Positions 1 to 8,010 of a stretch of DNA of 14,796 nt are shown here, piece by piece. The stretch covers positions 1 through 14,796 of the forward strand of contig DNZD01000224.1 in NCBI GenBank assembly GCA_003504855.1. Direction: 5' to 3'. Position numbers and translations under genes: made by a program. Position 1 is the first letter of the stretch. Each line of letters begins with the position of its first letter. The notes under the pieces are model-generated. The model ran no database searches and was not told the origin of the DNA. It saw nothing but the letters and a program-made list of their open reading frames with translations. Origin of the DNA: Cytophagales bacterium. Its GTDB lineage: Bacteria; Bacteroidota; Bacteroidia; Cytophagales; Cyclobacteriaceae.

Positions 1-2
1 GA

Positions 3-65
3 TATCAGAAGTTGGAAATATTAGTTGCTCAAACGATAGCATCATGCATGGGTGTTATTCAGTAA
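3..65 (+). CDS. Possible 3' end of an upstream gene (partial, uncertain)
   Basis: One + strand frame is open from the left edge and encodes 20 residues ending in ASCMGVIQ before a TAA at 63-65, 29 bases ahead of the next gene's GTG. It could be the tail of a gene starting outside the window. A second frame is also open, to a TGA at 68-70, so the reading frame cannot be settled on so little sequence. No family is recognisable. Confidence 0.2.
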   Translation, partial: YQKLEILVAQTIASCMGVIQ

Positions 66-94
66 CTTGATGCTCCATCCCTTGAACCACCCAC

Positions 95-1075
95 GTGAAC
101 GGCACGCTTGACGTACTCATTATAGGCGCAGGTCCGATAGGACTTGCCTGTGCCATCGAAGCATCTAAGGCCAAACTGAAATACCTGGTTATTGAGAAGG
201 GGTGTTTGGTAAATTCCATTTACCACTATCCCGCTAACATGACATTCTTCTCCACATCTGAATTGCTGGAGATCGGGCATGTGCCCTTTGTTTCACACCT
301 ACCCAAGCCTAACCGGTTGGAGGCCCTGGAATATTACCGCCGTGTTTGCGACAACTGGTTCTTACAAGTCAATCTATATGAGCAGGTAGAATCCGTAAGC
401 CGCGAGCAGGATCAGTTTTTGATAAAAAGCACTAAAGGAGAATACCATGCAAAGCATGTTGTGCTTGCCCTGGGATTCTACGATCTCCCTTATCTGCTGA
501 ATGTGCCTGGCGAGGACCTGCCCAAAGTGAAGCATTACTATGACGAGCCTCATCCTTATTTCCGACAGAAAGTAGTCGTGGTGGGTGCCGCGAATTCTGC
601 TGTCGATGCTGCGCTTGAAACGTGGCGTAAAGGCGCCGAAGTCACCATGATTATTCGCGAAGGGTCGTTGCGTGAAAGCGTGAAATATTGGGTGAAGCCC
701 GACATTGAAAACAGGATTAAGGAAGGCAGTATCAAGGCATACTTTCATTCAGCGATTCATCGCATTACGCCCACGTCCGTGGAGGTTCTCACCCCGGAGG
801 GTATTCAGATAATTGACAACGATTGGGTATTGGCGATGACCGGCTATCAGCCTCCATTTTCCTTTATGCGGTCCTGTGGAATCCGGTTTCAGGACGATGT
901 TGATCACACACCGGTTTACGATGGGCACACCATGGAGACCAACGTGTCAGGATTGTTTCTCGCCGGCGTGGTGTGTGGCGGCCTAAAAACCAATAAATGG
1001 TTTATCGAGAATTCGCGGATTCACGCCAACCGGATCATTGATTACCTCCAATCCAAAAAACAAGAACCGTCCTAA
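95..1075 (+). CDS. ypdA: YpdA-family FAD/NAD(P)H oxidoreductase (putative bacillithiol disulfide reductase)
   Basis: This 326-residue cytoplasmic flavoprotein has two Rossmann dinucleotide folds. The N-terminal FAD loop is GAGPIG (residues 11-16) and the NAD(P)H loop is GAANSA (164-169). The late FAD segment GLFLAGVVCGG (286-296) and the ESIYxYP-like stretch near 40-46 (VNSIYHYP) also match YpdA, as does the length. In Firmicutes YpdA reduces bacillithiol disulfide using NADPH. There is no CxxC pair as in thioredoxin reductase. The usual staphylococcal Cys in the first glycine loop (GGGPCG) is Ile15 here, so the bacillithiol role is inferred from family only. The start is GTG: an in-frame TGA at 83-85 leaves no ATG option upstream, and starting later would remove the FAD fold. 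The gene ends 5 bp before a hairpin shared with the convergent cold-shock gene. Confidence 0.85.
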   Translation: MNGTLDVLIIGAGPIGLACAIEASKAKLKYLVIEKGCLVNSIYHYPANMTFFSTSELLEIGHVPFVSHLPKPNRLEALEYYRRVCDNWFLQVNLYEQVESVSREQDQFLIKSTKGEYHAKHVVLALGFYDLPYLLNVPGEDLPKVKHYYDEPHPYFRQKVVVVGAANSAVDAALETWRKGAEVTMIIREGSLRESVKYWVKPDIENRIKEGSIKAYFHSAIHRITPTSVEVLTPEGIQIIDNDWVLAMTGYQPPFSFMRSCGIRFQDDVDHTPVYDGHTMETNVSGLFLAGVVCGGLKTNKWFIENSRIHANRIIDYLQSKKQEPS

Positions 1076-1080
1076 AACAA

Positions 1081-1105
1081 GAAAGCCTCCGGTGAGGAGG
1101 CTTTC
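1081..1105. terminator. Bidirectional hairpin between ypdA and the cold-shock gene
   Basis: A perfect 10-bp inverted repeat (GAAAGCCTCC / GGAGGCTTTC) surrounds a 5-base loop at 1091-1095. It lies between two convergent stop codons (1075 and 1125). On the minus strand the stem is followed by a T-rich run (TTGTTTTAGG), so it fits the cold-shock gene best as an intrinsic terminator. On the plus strand the T run is part of the stem only. Confidence 0.8.
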
Positions 1106-1124
1106 GCGTCAATTGAGAAGATTA

Positions 1125-1322
1125 TTATTGAGCCAACCGTACATCTACGGCATTCAATCCTTTTTTACCTTCTTTCACTTCAAACGTGACTGCATCGTTT
1201 TGCTTGATGGTATCTACCAACAAACCTGAGATGTGAACAAAGTACTCTGTACCTGTTCCTTCTTCTTTGATGAAACCAAAACCTTTGGCTTCATTAAAGA
1301 ACTTTACTGTTCCTTCTTTCAT
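1125..1322 (-). CDS. Cold-shock domain protein (CspA family)
   Basis: This 65-residue single cold-shock-domain protein is the usual size for CspA-type single-stranded nucleic-acid-binding OB folds. RNP1 is seen as KGFGFI (13-18) and RNP2 as YFVHIS (27-32). The opening MKEGTVKFFNEAKGFGFI and closing GLNAVDVRL are textbook for the family. Such proteins act as RNA chaperones that melt mRNA structure, at low temperature or constitutively. I chose the ATG at 1320-1322 because the family starts there. An upstream in-frame ATG would add ten residues (MPSNFYLINT), but that stretch overlaps the promoter-like element at 1350-1357. The gene follows polA on the same strand after 80 bp and seems to have its own promoter. 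Confidence 0.95.
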   Translation of the reverse strand: MKEGTVKFFNEAKGFGFIKEEGTGTEYFVHISGLLVDTIKQNDAVTFEVKEGKKGLNAVDVRLAQ

Positions 1323-1349
1323 TGTGTTAATTAAATAAAAATTAGACGG

Positions 1350-1357
1350 CAAAGGTA
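1350..1357 (-). promoter_or_regulatory. Bacteroidota-type -7 promoter element ahead of the cold-shock gene
   Basis: Read on the minus strand this is TACCTTTG, an exact match to the Bacteroidota TAnnTTTG -7 consensus. It sits 27 bases ahead of the cold-shock ATG, in an AT-rich stretch after the polA stop. A clear TTG -33 box at normal spacing is not evident, so the call rests on one element and its position. It implies a short leader rather than the long thermosensing leader of E. coli cspA. Confidence 0.5.
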
Positions 1358-1402
1358 TTGAATAATAATTGAATTACGAGCATCCTGGCCAAAAAGGCCC
1401 AA

Positions 1403-4123
1403 TCAATGGGCTTCCAGCCAGTTCTTGCCCACGCCAACCTCTACCTCCATGGGTACATCGAGGATGACGGCACTTTTCATCAATTCAATGACCTTTGACT
1501 TTACGATGTCCTGTTCATCGCGGTGCAGATCAAAAACCAATTCATCATGCACTTGCAAAATCATACGGGACTTTAACTTCTCCCGGTTTAGCCACTGATG
1601 GATATTCACCATGGCAATCTTGATGATGTCGGCGGCACTGCCCTGGATGGGGGCGTTGATGGCATTGCGTTCGGCAAACCCGCGTGTGGTAATATTTCTT
1701 GAATTGATATCCCTCAGGTAGCGACGACGACCGAGGATGGTCTCCACATACTCTTTCTCCCGGGCCATGTTGATTGAATCATCCATGTAACGCTTGATTG
1801 CCGAAAACTCCTTGAAATAAGATTCGATGATTTCTGCGGCCTCACTTTTCGAAATATTAAGATTCTGGGAAAGACCGAATGCTGTGCTGCCATAGAGAAT
1901 ACCAAAGTTCACTTCCTTGGCCTTTCTTCGCATATCGGGCGTCACCTTGTCAATTTCTACTTTGAAAACTTTGGCGGCTGTGGTGGTGTGAATGTCACGC
2001 TTGTTGCGGAATGCTTCAATCATCGTGGCATCCTTGGCAAAGGATGCGGCAATCCGCAATTCGATTTGTGAATAGTCGGCTGACATAAAGAGAAAGTTCT
2101 TATCGCGCGGCACAAATGCACCGCGGATCAATCTTCCTTTCTCCGTACGGATGGGAATATTCTGCAGGTTGGGGTTGTTGGAACTCAGTCGGCCCGTGGC
2201 GGCAACCGCCTGCCTGAAGTCGGAATGAATGCGTCCATCTGTCCGGCTCACCATCCTGGGCAATGCATCAACATAGGTAGATCGGAGCTTTTCGTATTCA
2301 CGGTACTCGAGAATCTTCCGTGCAATTTCATGTTCATCAGCCAGTTTCGCGAGGATGTCTTCCCCGGTAGCATATTGTCCTGTTTTCGTCTTCTTCGTTT
2401 TCTCCATCAGTTTGAGGCGATCGAACAATACTTCCCCCAGCTGTTTCGGGGAACCAATATTGAATTCCATGCCAGCCAACTTAAATATCTGTTGTTGCGC
2501 CTGCTCAATATCTGTGCGCAGGGAATCCGACATCTTCTTAAGCACGCCTTCATCTACCCGTACGCCTTCTGATTCCATAGCTGCCAGCGCCGTGAGCAAG
2601 GGCATCTCAACATCACGCATGAGCAAGGAGTGACGCCTTACTTCCAGTTCTTTCGTCAATCGCGGACGCAACTGCAAGACGACATCAACTTCCTCGCAAT
2701 AGGCCACCATGTCACTGGTTTCCGATTGAAGGGTATAGCCAATGTATTGGTTTGCTATCACGCTAAGGTCATGTGACGCCTCTGGTTCGATGAGGTAATG
2801 TGCCAACAGGGAATCAAATAGTACGCCGCCGAGGTCAATATCATGTTTTCGCAGGGCCAGTACCGTATACTTGAGGTTATGGCCAGCCTTTCGGATTCGG
2901 GAATCTTTCAGCACTCCGGCCACTGCCTTTAGTTCCTTACCCCCTTTGCTTACCGGCATATACCAGGCTTCTCCGGGAGCGGTGGCAAAGGCCACGTGGG
3001 TGAGTGTAAAATCAAAGTTTTCGGCCTCGTCCGTAACGGCGACCAACGCAAATTCTTGCAGGCCAGCCAGTTTTGCAGCAAGTTCGTTCCGCTGGCCTTC
3101 TGTGTCTACCAACGTATATCGCACATGCTCCGGACTCATCACCTTGCGTTCGACGGTGGCTGTCTCGCCCCCTCCAAACATGGAAAGCTGAGATCCGCCT
3201 GGATTCGAAGCGATGGTGTTTTCCGGAACTGCGGCTCCCGAAGCCAATGCCATGACCCGCGGTAACATGGTCTTGAACTCCAGGTCTTCAAAAATTGGTT
3301 TGATACGATCTATAATTGGTCCTGTGAAAGCCAATTTGCCTTCATCAAATTCCAGGGGCACATCGAGGGCTATGGTTGCCAGCGTCTTCGAAAGCAAAGC
3401 TTGTTGACCAAACTCCTCCACGCGTTCTTTGAGTTTGCCCTTCAACTCATCACTGTGCTTGATGATGTTCTCGATGGTGCCGTATTTCTTGACCAGGTCT
3501 GCTGCCGTTTTCGGGCCAACGCCGGGAATACCAGGAATGTTATCTGATGTGTCGCCCTGCAAACCCAAAATTTCAACCACCTGGGAGACATTAGCAATAT
3601 CCCACTTCTCACATACCTCCTTCGGGCCCATGATATCCACGGAGTTGCCCATGTAGGCCGGCTTATACAGAAATACTTTGTCGGTCACCAATTGCCCGTA
3701 ATCCTTATCGGGCGTCATCATATAGACTTCAAATCCCGCAGCAGCTGCCTTGCCTGCCATCGTTCCGATTACATCGTCGGCTTCATATCCGTCCAATTCA
3801 AAAATGGGAATGTTAAATCCCCGAATGATCTCCTTGCAGATAGGCACCCCTGAACGGATATCTTCGGGCGTCTCTTGACGATTCGCTTTGTATTCAGCAA
3901 ATATCTCATCACGAAACGTCTTTGCTGCCGTGTCGAAAGCAACACCGATGTGGGTTGGTTTCTGTTTGGTAATCACTTCAAGCAACGTGTTCGAGAAGCC
4001 GAACGCAACCGAAGTATTGATGCCCTTCGAGTTGATCCGTGGGTTTTTGGTAAATGCAAAATGAGCCCGGTAAATCAGGGCATACGCATCGAGGAGGAAA
4101 AGTTTCTTTGGGGCTGAGGCCAT
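1403..4123 (-). CDS. polA: DNA polymerase I
   Basis: This 906-residue three-domain Pol I handles Okazaki-fragment maturation and repair synthesis. The 5' nuclease domain (about 1-290) keeps its acidic sites, including LLDAYALIYRAHF, DGYEADDVIG (111-120), TPDKDYGQL (137-145) and GDTSDNIPGIPGVGPKTA (190-207). The polymerase domain (about 500-906) has motif A SADYSQIELR (Asp683), motif B RRKAKEVNFGILYG (Arg732, Lys736, Phe740, Tyr744) and motif C QVHDELVFD (Asp860, Glu861), all intact. The middle domain (about 330-495) aligns with the 3'-5' exonuclease but has lost its metal-binding motifs. The expected DTE is changed at VAVTDEAEN (361-369), the NLKYD Asp is Thr420, and YxxxD is replaced around AYCEEVD (474-480). 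Proofreading is therefore probably absent. The linker before it carries QLSMF (312-316), similar to sliding-clamp-binding peptides. The start is ATG, with a divergent acyl-CoA synthetase 57 bp away. Confidence 0.98.
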   Translation of the reverse strand: MASAPKKLFLLDAYALIYRAHFAFTKNPRINSKGINTSVAFGFSNTLLEVITKQKPTHIGVAFDTAAKTFRDEIFAEYKANRQETPEDIRSGVPICKEIIRGFNIPIFELDGYEADDVIGTMAGKAAAAGFEVYMMTPDKDYGQLVTDKVFLYKPAYMGNSVDIMGPKEVCEKWDIANVSQVVEILGLQGDTSDNIPGIPGVGPKTAADLVKKYGTIENIIKHSDELKGKLKERVEEFGQQALLSKTLATIALDVPLEFDEGKLAFTGPIIDRIKPIFEDLEFKTMLPRVMALASGAAVPENTIASNPGGSQLSMFGGGETATVERKVMSPEHVRYTLVDTEGQRNELAAKLAGLQEFALVAVTDEAENFDFTLTHVAFATAPGEAWYMPVSKGGKELKAVAGVLKDSRIRKAGHNLKYTVLALRKHDIDLGGVLFDSLLAHYLIEPEASHDLSVIANQYIGYTLQSETSDMVAYCEEVDVVLQLRPRLTKELEVRRHSLLMRDVEMPLLTALAAMESEGVRVDEGVLKKMSDSLRTDIEQAQQQIFKLAGMEFNIGSPKQLGEVLFDRLKLMEKTKKTKTGQYATGEDILAKLADEHEIARKILEYREYEKLRSTYVDALPRMVSRTDGRIHSDFRQAVAATGRLSSNNPNLQNIPIRTEKGRLIRGAFVPRDKNFLFMSADYSQIELRIAASFAKDATMIEAFRNKRDIHTTTAAKVFKVEIDKVTPDMRRKAKEVNFGILYGSTAFGLSQNLNISKSEAAEIIESYFKEFSAIKRYMDDSINMAREKEYVETILGRRRYLRDINSRNITTRGFAERNAINAPIQGSAADIIKIAMVNIHQWLNREKLKSRMILQVHDELVFDLHRDEQDIVKSKVIELMKSAVILDVPMEVEVGVGKNWLEAH

Positions 4124-4180
4124 TTGCCTTGTTTTTAGCGATTCAAGTCATTAAAATTAACACTATCAAACACAAGAACC

Positions 4181-5833
4181 TTGGCGAATCGAAGCCCACT
4201 TGAGAATTTATACCACTGGGAGAGAGAAATACCGGAAGAGGTGTTCTTTCGTCAGCCGGTTAATGGACAATGGCATTTATACTCCTACCGGAAAGCCACC
4301 GATGAAATCCGCCGGATGGCTGCAGCGCTTCAGGACTTATCCCTGCCTCCCGGCAGCAACATAGCCATCCTCTCCAAAAATTGTGCGCACTGGATAATGG
4401 CGGATTTTGCAATCTGGATGGCCGGTCATGTTAGTGTGCCATTGTATCCCAACCTGACTTCGTCATCAATCAGGCAAATTCTTGATCACTGCCAGGCGAA
4501 AGCAATTTTCCTGGGCAAGCTGGATGATTTCGCCAGCCAGGAGAGTGGACTCAACCAGGAAATCATCCGGATTTGCTTTCCCTTGTATGGGCCTGCTGCT
4601 GGATTAAAATGGAATGATCTCATTGCCGCGCATGAGCCTTTGGCCGGAAGGCCTCTGCGCAATTCCGAAGAACTTGTAACCATCATGTACACCTCGGGCA
4701 CCACGGGTATGCCCAAGGGCGTTATGTTCAATTTCAGTCAATTAAGCTGGACCGCTGAAACTGCAATAGTTGCTTTGCAGCAACAACATCAGTTGCCGGT
4801 TCATGCTAAACTATTCTCCTACCTCCCGTTGTGCCACATTGCAGAACGCATGATCACCGAACTGGCCGGAACCATGCTGGGGGCAAGGATTACCTTCGCT
4901 GATTCGCTTGAAACTTTTGCGGCTAACTTGATGGCGACTCAGCCGCATCTCTTCTTCGGTGTGCCGCGCATTTACGCCAAGTTTCAGGAGAAGATTTTTG
5001 AAAAGCTCCCGCCTGGCCGGTTGGCCTTATTGCTCGCCATTCCCGGAATCGGCACATTGCTCAAGAGGCAATTGAAGAAGAAGCTGGGTCTTGCTGAAGC
5101 CAATGTCATTGGTATTGGTGCGGCACCTGCGCCAGCTGCTTTGATTGACTGGTACCGAAAACTCGGTATTGTGCTGCGCGACATCTATGGCATGACCGAG
5201 AATGGCGGGGTGTGCTCATTCAACCTGATGGAAATTCGTTCTGGCACCGTGGGCCAGCCCTGGCCCGGTGTGGAGGTTCGGCTTGGCGAAGGGGGAGAGA
5301 TTCAAACCCGGCATCCGGGTACCATGATGGGATACTATAAGGAGCCAGAACTTACTGCCGCTATGTTTACGGCCGATGGGTTTTTGAAGTCGGGGGATGT
5401 GGGTGAGTTTGACTCCGATCGGTTCCTCAGGATCACTGGACGCATTAAGGATATTTTCAAGACAGACAAGGGCAAGTATGTTGCTCCAACTCCCATTGAA
5501 ATGAACTTACTGACCAACCCAGACATTGATCAGGTTTGTGTGGTTGGAATGGGTATTCCCCAGCCCATTGCACTGGTAGTTTTGTCGAATCTAGGCAAGG
5601 GCAAATCCCGATCGGAAGTAACATCCAGCCTCTCAGCCACCATCAAGCTTGTTAACGAAGGGTTGGAATCCTACGAAAAACTGGAAACAGCCGTAATCAT
5701 GAAAGAAGACTGGTCCATTATCAACGGCCTGCTCACCCCGACCCTAAAGGTTAAGCGCAACGAAGTAGAAAAAATTCACCTTCCCAAATATCCTTCCTGG
5801 TACCACGAAAAAGGCATGGTTGTTTGGGAATAA
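4181..5833 (+). CDS. Long-chain fatty acid--CoA ligase (AMP-forming acyl-CoA synthetase)
   Basis: This 550-residue member of the ANL adenylating superfamily activates a fatty acid with ATP to an acyl-adenylate and then to acyl-CoA, feeding lipid synthesis or beta-oxidation. Visible motifs are the phosphate loop IMYTSGTTGMPKGV (168-181), YGMTE (336-340), the hinge region SGDVGEFDSDRFLRITGR (404-421), the long-chain-type KTDKGKYVAP (427-436), and the C-terminal catalytic Lys in LTPTLKVKR (Lys523). The start is TTG: the frame is open only back to a TAG at 4136 with no ATG or GTG in between, and the first residues (PLENLYHWE) look like the family N-terminus. The substrate chain length cannot be read from sequence. 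The gene stands alone, divergent from polA, and ends at a strong hairpin. Confidence 0.93.
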   Translation: MANRSPLENLYHWEREIPEEVFFRQPVNGQWHLYSYRKATDEIRRMAAALQDLSLPPGSNIAILSKNCAHWIMADFAIWMAGHVSVPLYPNLTSSSIRQILDHCQAKAIFLGKLDDFASQESGLNQEIIRICFPLYGPAAGLKWNDLIAAHEPLAGRPLRNSEELVTIMYTSGTTGMPKGVMFNFSQLSWTAETAIVALQQQHQLPVHAKLFSYLPLCHIAERMITELAGTMLGARITFADSLETFAANLMATQPHLFFGVPRIYAKFQEKIFEKLPPGRLALLLAIPGIGTLLKRQLKKKLGLAEANVIGIGAAPAPAALIDWYRKLGIVLRDIYGMTENGGVCSFNLMEIRSGTVGQPWPGVEVRLGEGGEIQTRHPGTMMGYYKEPELTAAMFTADGFLKSGDVGEFDSDRFLRITGRIKDIFKTDKGKYVAPTPIEMNLLTNPDIDQVCVVGMGIPQPIALVVLSNLGKGKSRSEVTSSLSATIKLVNEGLESYEKLETAVIMKEDWSIINGLLTPTLKVKRNEVEKIHLPKYPSWYHEKGMVVWE

Positions 5834-5835
5834 AA

Positions 5836-5860
5836 AAGGATGGTCATCTTGACCATCCTT
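5836..5860. terminator. Bidirectional intrinsic terminator between acyl-CoA synthetase and dienelactone hydrolase
   Basis: A perfect 11-bp inverted repeat (AAGGATGGTCA / TGACCATCCTT) surrounds a 3-base loop, just after the TAA at 5831-5833. It lies between two convergent genes. On the minus strand the stem is followed by a run of six T, the classic signature. On the plus strand the downstream sequence is T-rich but less strict. Confidence 0.88.
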
Positions 5861-5880
5861 CTCCATTTATTGTTTTAAGA

Positions 5881-6732
5881 TTATTTCAGTCTGGCCTTAA
5901 AGAATTCCAGCGTATTCTTGTACGCGTCCTTGGCAGCGACTTCATCGTATGAACCCATCGGATTGCTTGGGTTTGCAAATCCATGGGCCGCTTCGTACGC
6001 CTTGCTCGTTAGCTTTTTGCCCGCAAGTTTCATGTTCTGCTCGAATGTATCGCTAACGTTTTTATTGATCCACTGATCCTTAGTCCCCCAGATATTCAAT
6101 ACATCGCAATTGAGCGTTTTCAACACATTCACATCACTAACAGGCATTCCATAGTACATCACACAAGCCACAGCTTGCTTCCCTGCTGTAAGTGAGGCCA
6201 GCAATGACTGACCACCACCGAAGCAATATCCCACGGTTCCGATTTTGGCGTCCTTCCCGGCATATGCAACAGCCCCTTTTACAATCATATCGCCGCGCTC
6301 CTGCTTAAACGCCTGCATAAGTTTGCCGGCATTATCAGCATCGGTAGCCATTTTGCCATCGTACATATCCAGGGCCAATACGTTTACATTGCCAAGGTCC
6401 TTGTAGATCTCATCAGCATGTCGCTTGATGTTGTCATTCAGTCCCCACCATTCCTGAAACACAAAAACCCAATTGTTGGTCTTCTTCTTGGCTTCGATAA
6501 AGTAAGCATTCCCTTCACCACCATCTGGTGTCTTAAAGTGAATCATCTGGCCCCCTTCTTCACTGATGTGTACATAGACCCTTGGATTTGGGTGTTCTGC
6601 ATTGAATTTCTTATTCGAGGCGAACATGGCAAACTTTTCCGTGGAGGCCGTATGGCACACGGTAATGTTGTCTTGGGCCAGGCCCGACAAGGCAATGAAA
6701 AGTGTACTGATACTTAGCAATAGTTTTCTCAT
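5881..6732 (-). CDS. Secreted dienelactone-hydrolase-family alpha/beta hydrolase
   Basis: This 283-residue protein begins with a clear signal peptide (MRKLLLSISTLFIALSGLAQ, cleavage near residue 20), so it should act in the periplasm or beyond. The alpha/beta hydrolase domain starts near residue 65 with the DLH-type nucleophile elbow GYCFGGG (Cys170), acid Asp219 in WGTKDQ and His250 in AAHGF. The family Glu that tunes the cysteine is Glu94 in QEWWGLN. Family members hydrolyse dienelactone or other small esters and lactones; the substrate here is unknown. An extra segment of about 45 residues sits between the signal peptide and the catalytic domain (DNITVCHTAS onward). The gene is 83 bp downstream of the DUF418 gene on the same strand and ends at a strong terminator. 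Confidence 0.88.
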   Translation of the reverse strand: MRKLLLSISTLFIALSGLAQDNITVCHTASTEKFAMFASNKKFNAEHPNPRVYVHISEEGGQMIHFKTPDGGEGNAYFIEAKKKTNNWVFVFQEWWGLNDNIKRHADEIYKDLGNVNVLALDMYDGKMATDADNAGKLMQAFKQERGDMIVKGAVAYAGKDAKIGTVGYCFGGGQSLLASLTAGKQAVACVMYYGMPVSDVNVLKTLNCDVLNIWGTKDQWINKNVSDTFEQNMKLAGKKLTSKAYEAAHGFANPSNPMGSYDEVAAKDAYKNTLEFFKARLK

Positions 6733-6768
6733 AGGATTTTAGGTTTGGTGTTTTTAAAACATCTAACC

Positions 6769-6784
6769 TCGGAAATAGTTCCGA
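6769..6784. repeat. Short inverted repeat upstream of the dienelactone hydrolase gene
   Basis: TCGGAA and TTCCGA form perfect 6-base arms around ATAG, in the 83-bp gap between the DUF418 stop and the dienelactone hydrolase ATG. It could be an operator or a weak hairpin ending the DUF418 transcript. It is short enough to be chance, and no T run follows directly. Confidence 0.3.
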
Positions 6785-6815
6785 ATCACCCACAAGACGT
6801 TATCCTTGCTGTCAT

Positions 6816-8006
6816 TTATTTGCGCATCGGCTGAATGCGCCAATATGTAAGGCTGCGCCAGAGCCATTCCACTGGTCCGAAGCGGAAATAGTGAAACCAC
6901 AGCTGAGCGAACCGGATCTGAAAATAGAAAACGGCAACAGCCAGGATCAAACACAGCCCTGCCCCAATATCACCGAGCAATCCCAAACCAATCGAGAAGA
7001 AGACCAACACACCGATAGCTGCTTGCATGAGGTAAGTGGTTAGTCCCATACGACCCGGGGCGTAGAGTGCGAGCAAACGTGATCTCCAATTCTCCTTTTG
7101 AAAAAGGGTAACAATCCAACTCACATAGATGGTGGCAAGGCAAGCATTAAAGAAATCATAAGCTGCACCTCCGATGGCCCATTGTGCCGCCTGAGGCAAC
7201 TCCATCTTAAGTAGTTGGGTTCCTCCAAAAATTACAACCATAAACAGAATGCACCCTAACAGTCCCCACGCTGCATACCGCCTGAACTTTCCCCAGCGTG
7301 CTGCATCCCCAAACCAATTCTTCCTGCCTGCATACAAACCCAGCAGAAACAATCCGAGGGTAATGTAAAGTCTTCCGGAACCCACCTGAAAAAACCATTT
7401 ACCCGGCAATTCCTTCCAATTCGCATTGATGATTTCCCCATAAGTACCCGATTTCACCACATTGTAGTAATTAAGTAATTCCGCTTGATTCATGTCAAAG
7501 GGATTGCCTGATTGATGAAAAGCGTCCCAAATGCGAACAAAAATGGATGGGACATCAAGTACAAGGATCAATGCCAGGATAAATAAAAGCCGGTCAGGAA
7601 ACCAAAAAGCAACCAATAGTCCGATTCCAAGTACAGCATAGATGGTAAGAATGTCTCCCCGATAATGAATCTGATGAATTACGCCTATCCCGAACAGGAT
7701 AATCAGGCGCCACAAGAACCGAAGAAAAAAACTGGTCGACCCTTTTGCTTTGTTGAGCTGCAGAAAGAAGCTCATGCCAAAAAGAAATGAGAAGATCATG
7801 AAGAACTTCCCCTGAATAAAAATTCCTACGATCCCCGAAACCACCTGATCGATTACAGCAGGACCGGCGATGTTGTGACCCTCCGGTGGCATGCCGGCGT
7901 AAAATTGCTCAGTGAAGTGTACCAGGGCAATTCCAAACAAGGTAAAACCCCTGAGGACATCGATCACTTCAATGCGATCCTGCTCTGTTGGTAGTGATTG
8001 ACTCAT
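6816..8006 (-). CDS. DUF418 (YeiB-type) multi-pass membrane protein
   Basis: This 396-residue inner-membrane protein has about ten hydrophobic segments. The N-terminal signature DVLRGFTLFGIALVHF (16-31) and the C-terminal DUF418 block (GRMGLTTYLMQ at 328-338, GPVEWLWRSLTYWR at 377-390) place it with YeiB-like proteins. These resemble the membrane acyltransferase superfamily, but their biochemical role is not established. I chose the ATG at 8004-8006, because the frame's upstream TTG at 8030 would overlap the preceding TPR gene and add a non-conserved octapeptide. With this start the TPR stop lies only 4 bp upstream, so the two genes are probably co-transcribed. Confidence 0.9.
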   Translation of the reverse strand: MSQSLPTEQDRIEVIDVLRGFTLFGIALVHFTEQFYAGMPPEGHNIAGPAVIDQVVSGIVGIFIQGKFFMIFSFLFGMSFFLQLNKAKGSTSFFLRFLWRLIILFGIGVIHQIHYRGDILTIYAVLGIGLLVAFWFPDRLLFILALILVLDVPSIFVRIWDAFHQSGNPFDMNQAELLNYYNVVKSGTYGEIINANWKELPGKWFFQVGSGRLYITLGLFLLGLYAGRKNWFGDAARWGKFRRYAAWGLLGCILFMVVIFGGTQLLKMELPQAAQWAIGGAAYDFFNACLATIYVSWIVTLFQKENWRSRLLALYAPGRMGLTTYLMQAAIGVLVFFSIGLGLLGDIGAGLCLILAVAVFYFQIRFAQLWFHYFRFGPVEWLWRSLTYWRIQPMRK

Positions 8007-8010
8007 AATT

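Noticed and set aside
374..748. A 124-residue minus-strand reading frame inside ypdA
   Set aside because: It is antisense to a clearly coding gene, without recognisable domains; a shadow frame. The same holds for the many frames opposite polA and bamA.
1387..1399. GGCC-AAAAA-GGCC inverted repeat just after the polA stop, as a terminator
   Set aside because: The stem is only 4 bp and no T run follows on the minus strand; it is too weak to call as a terminator.
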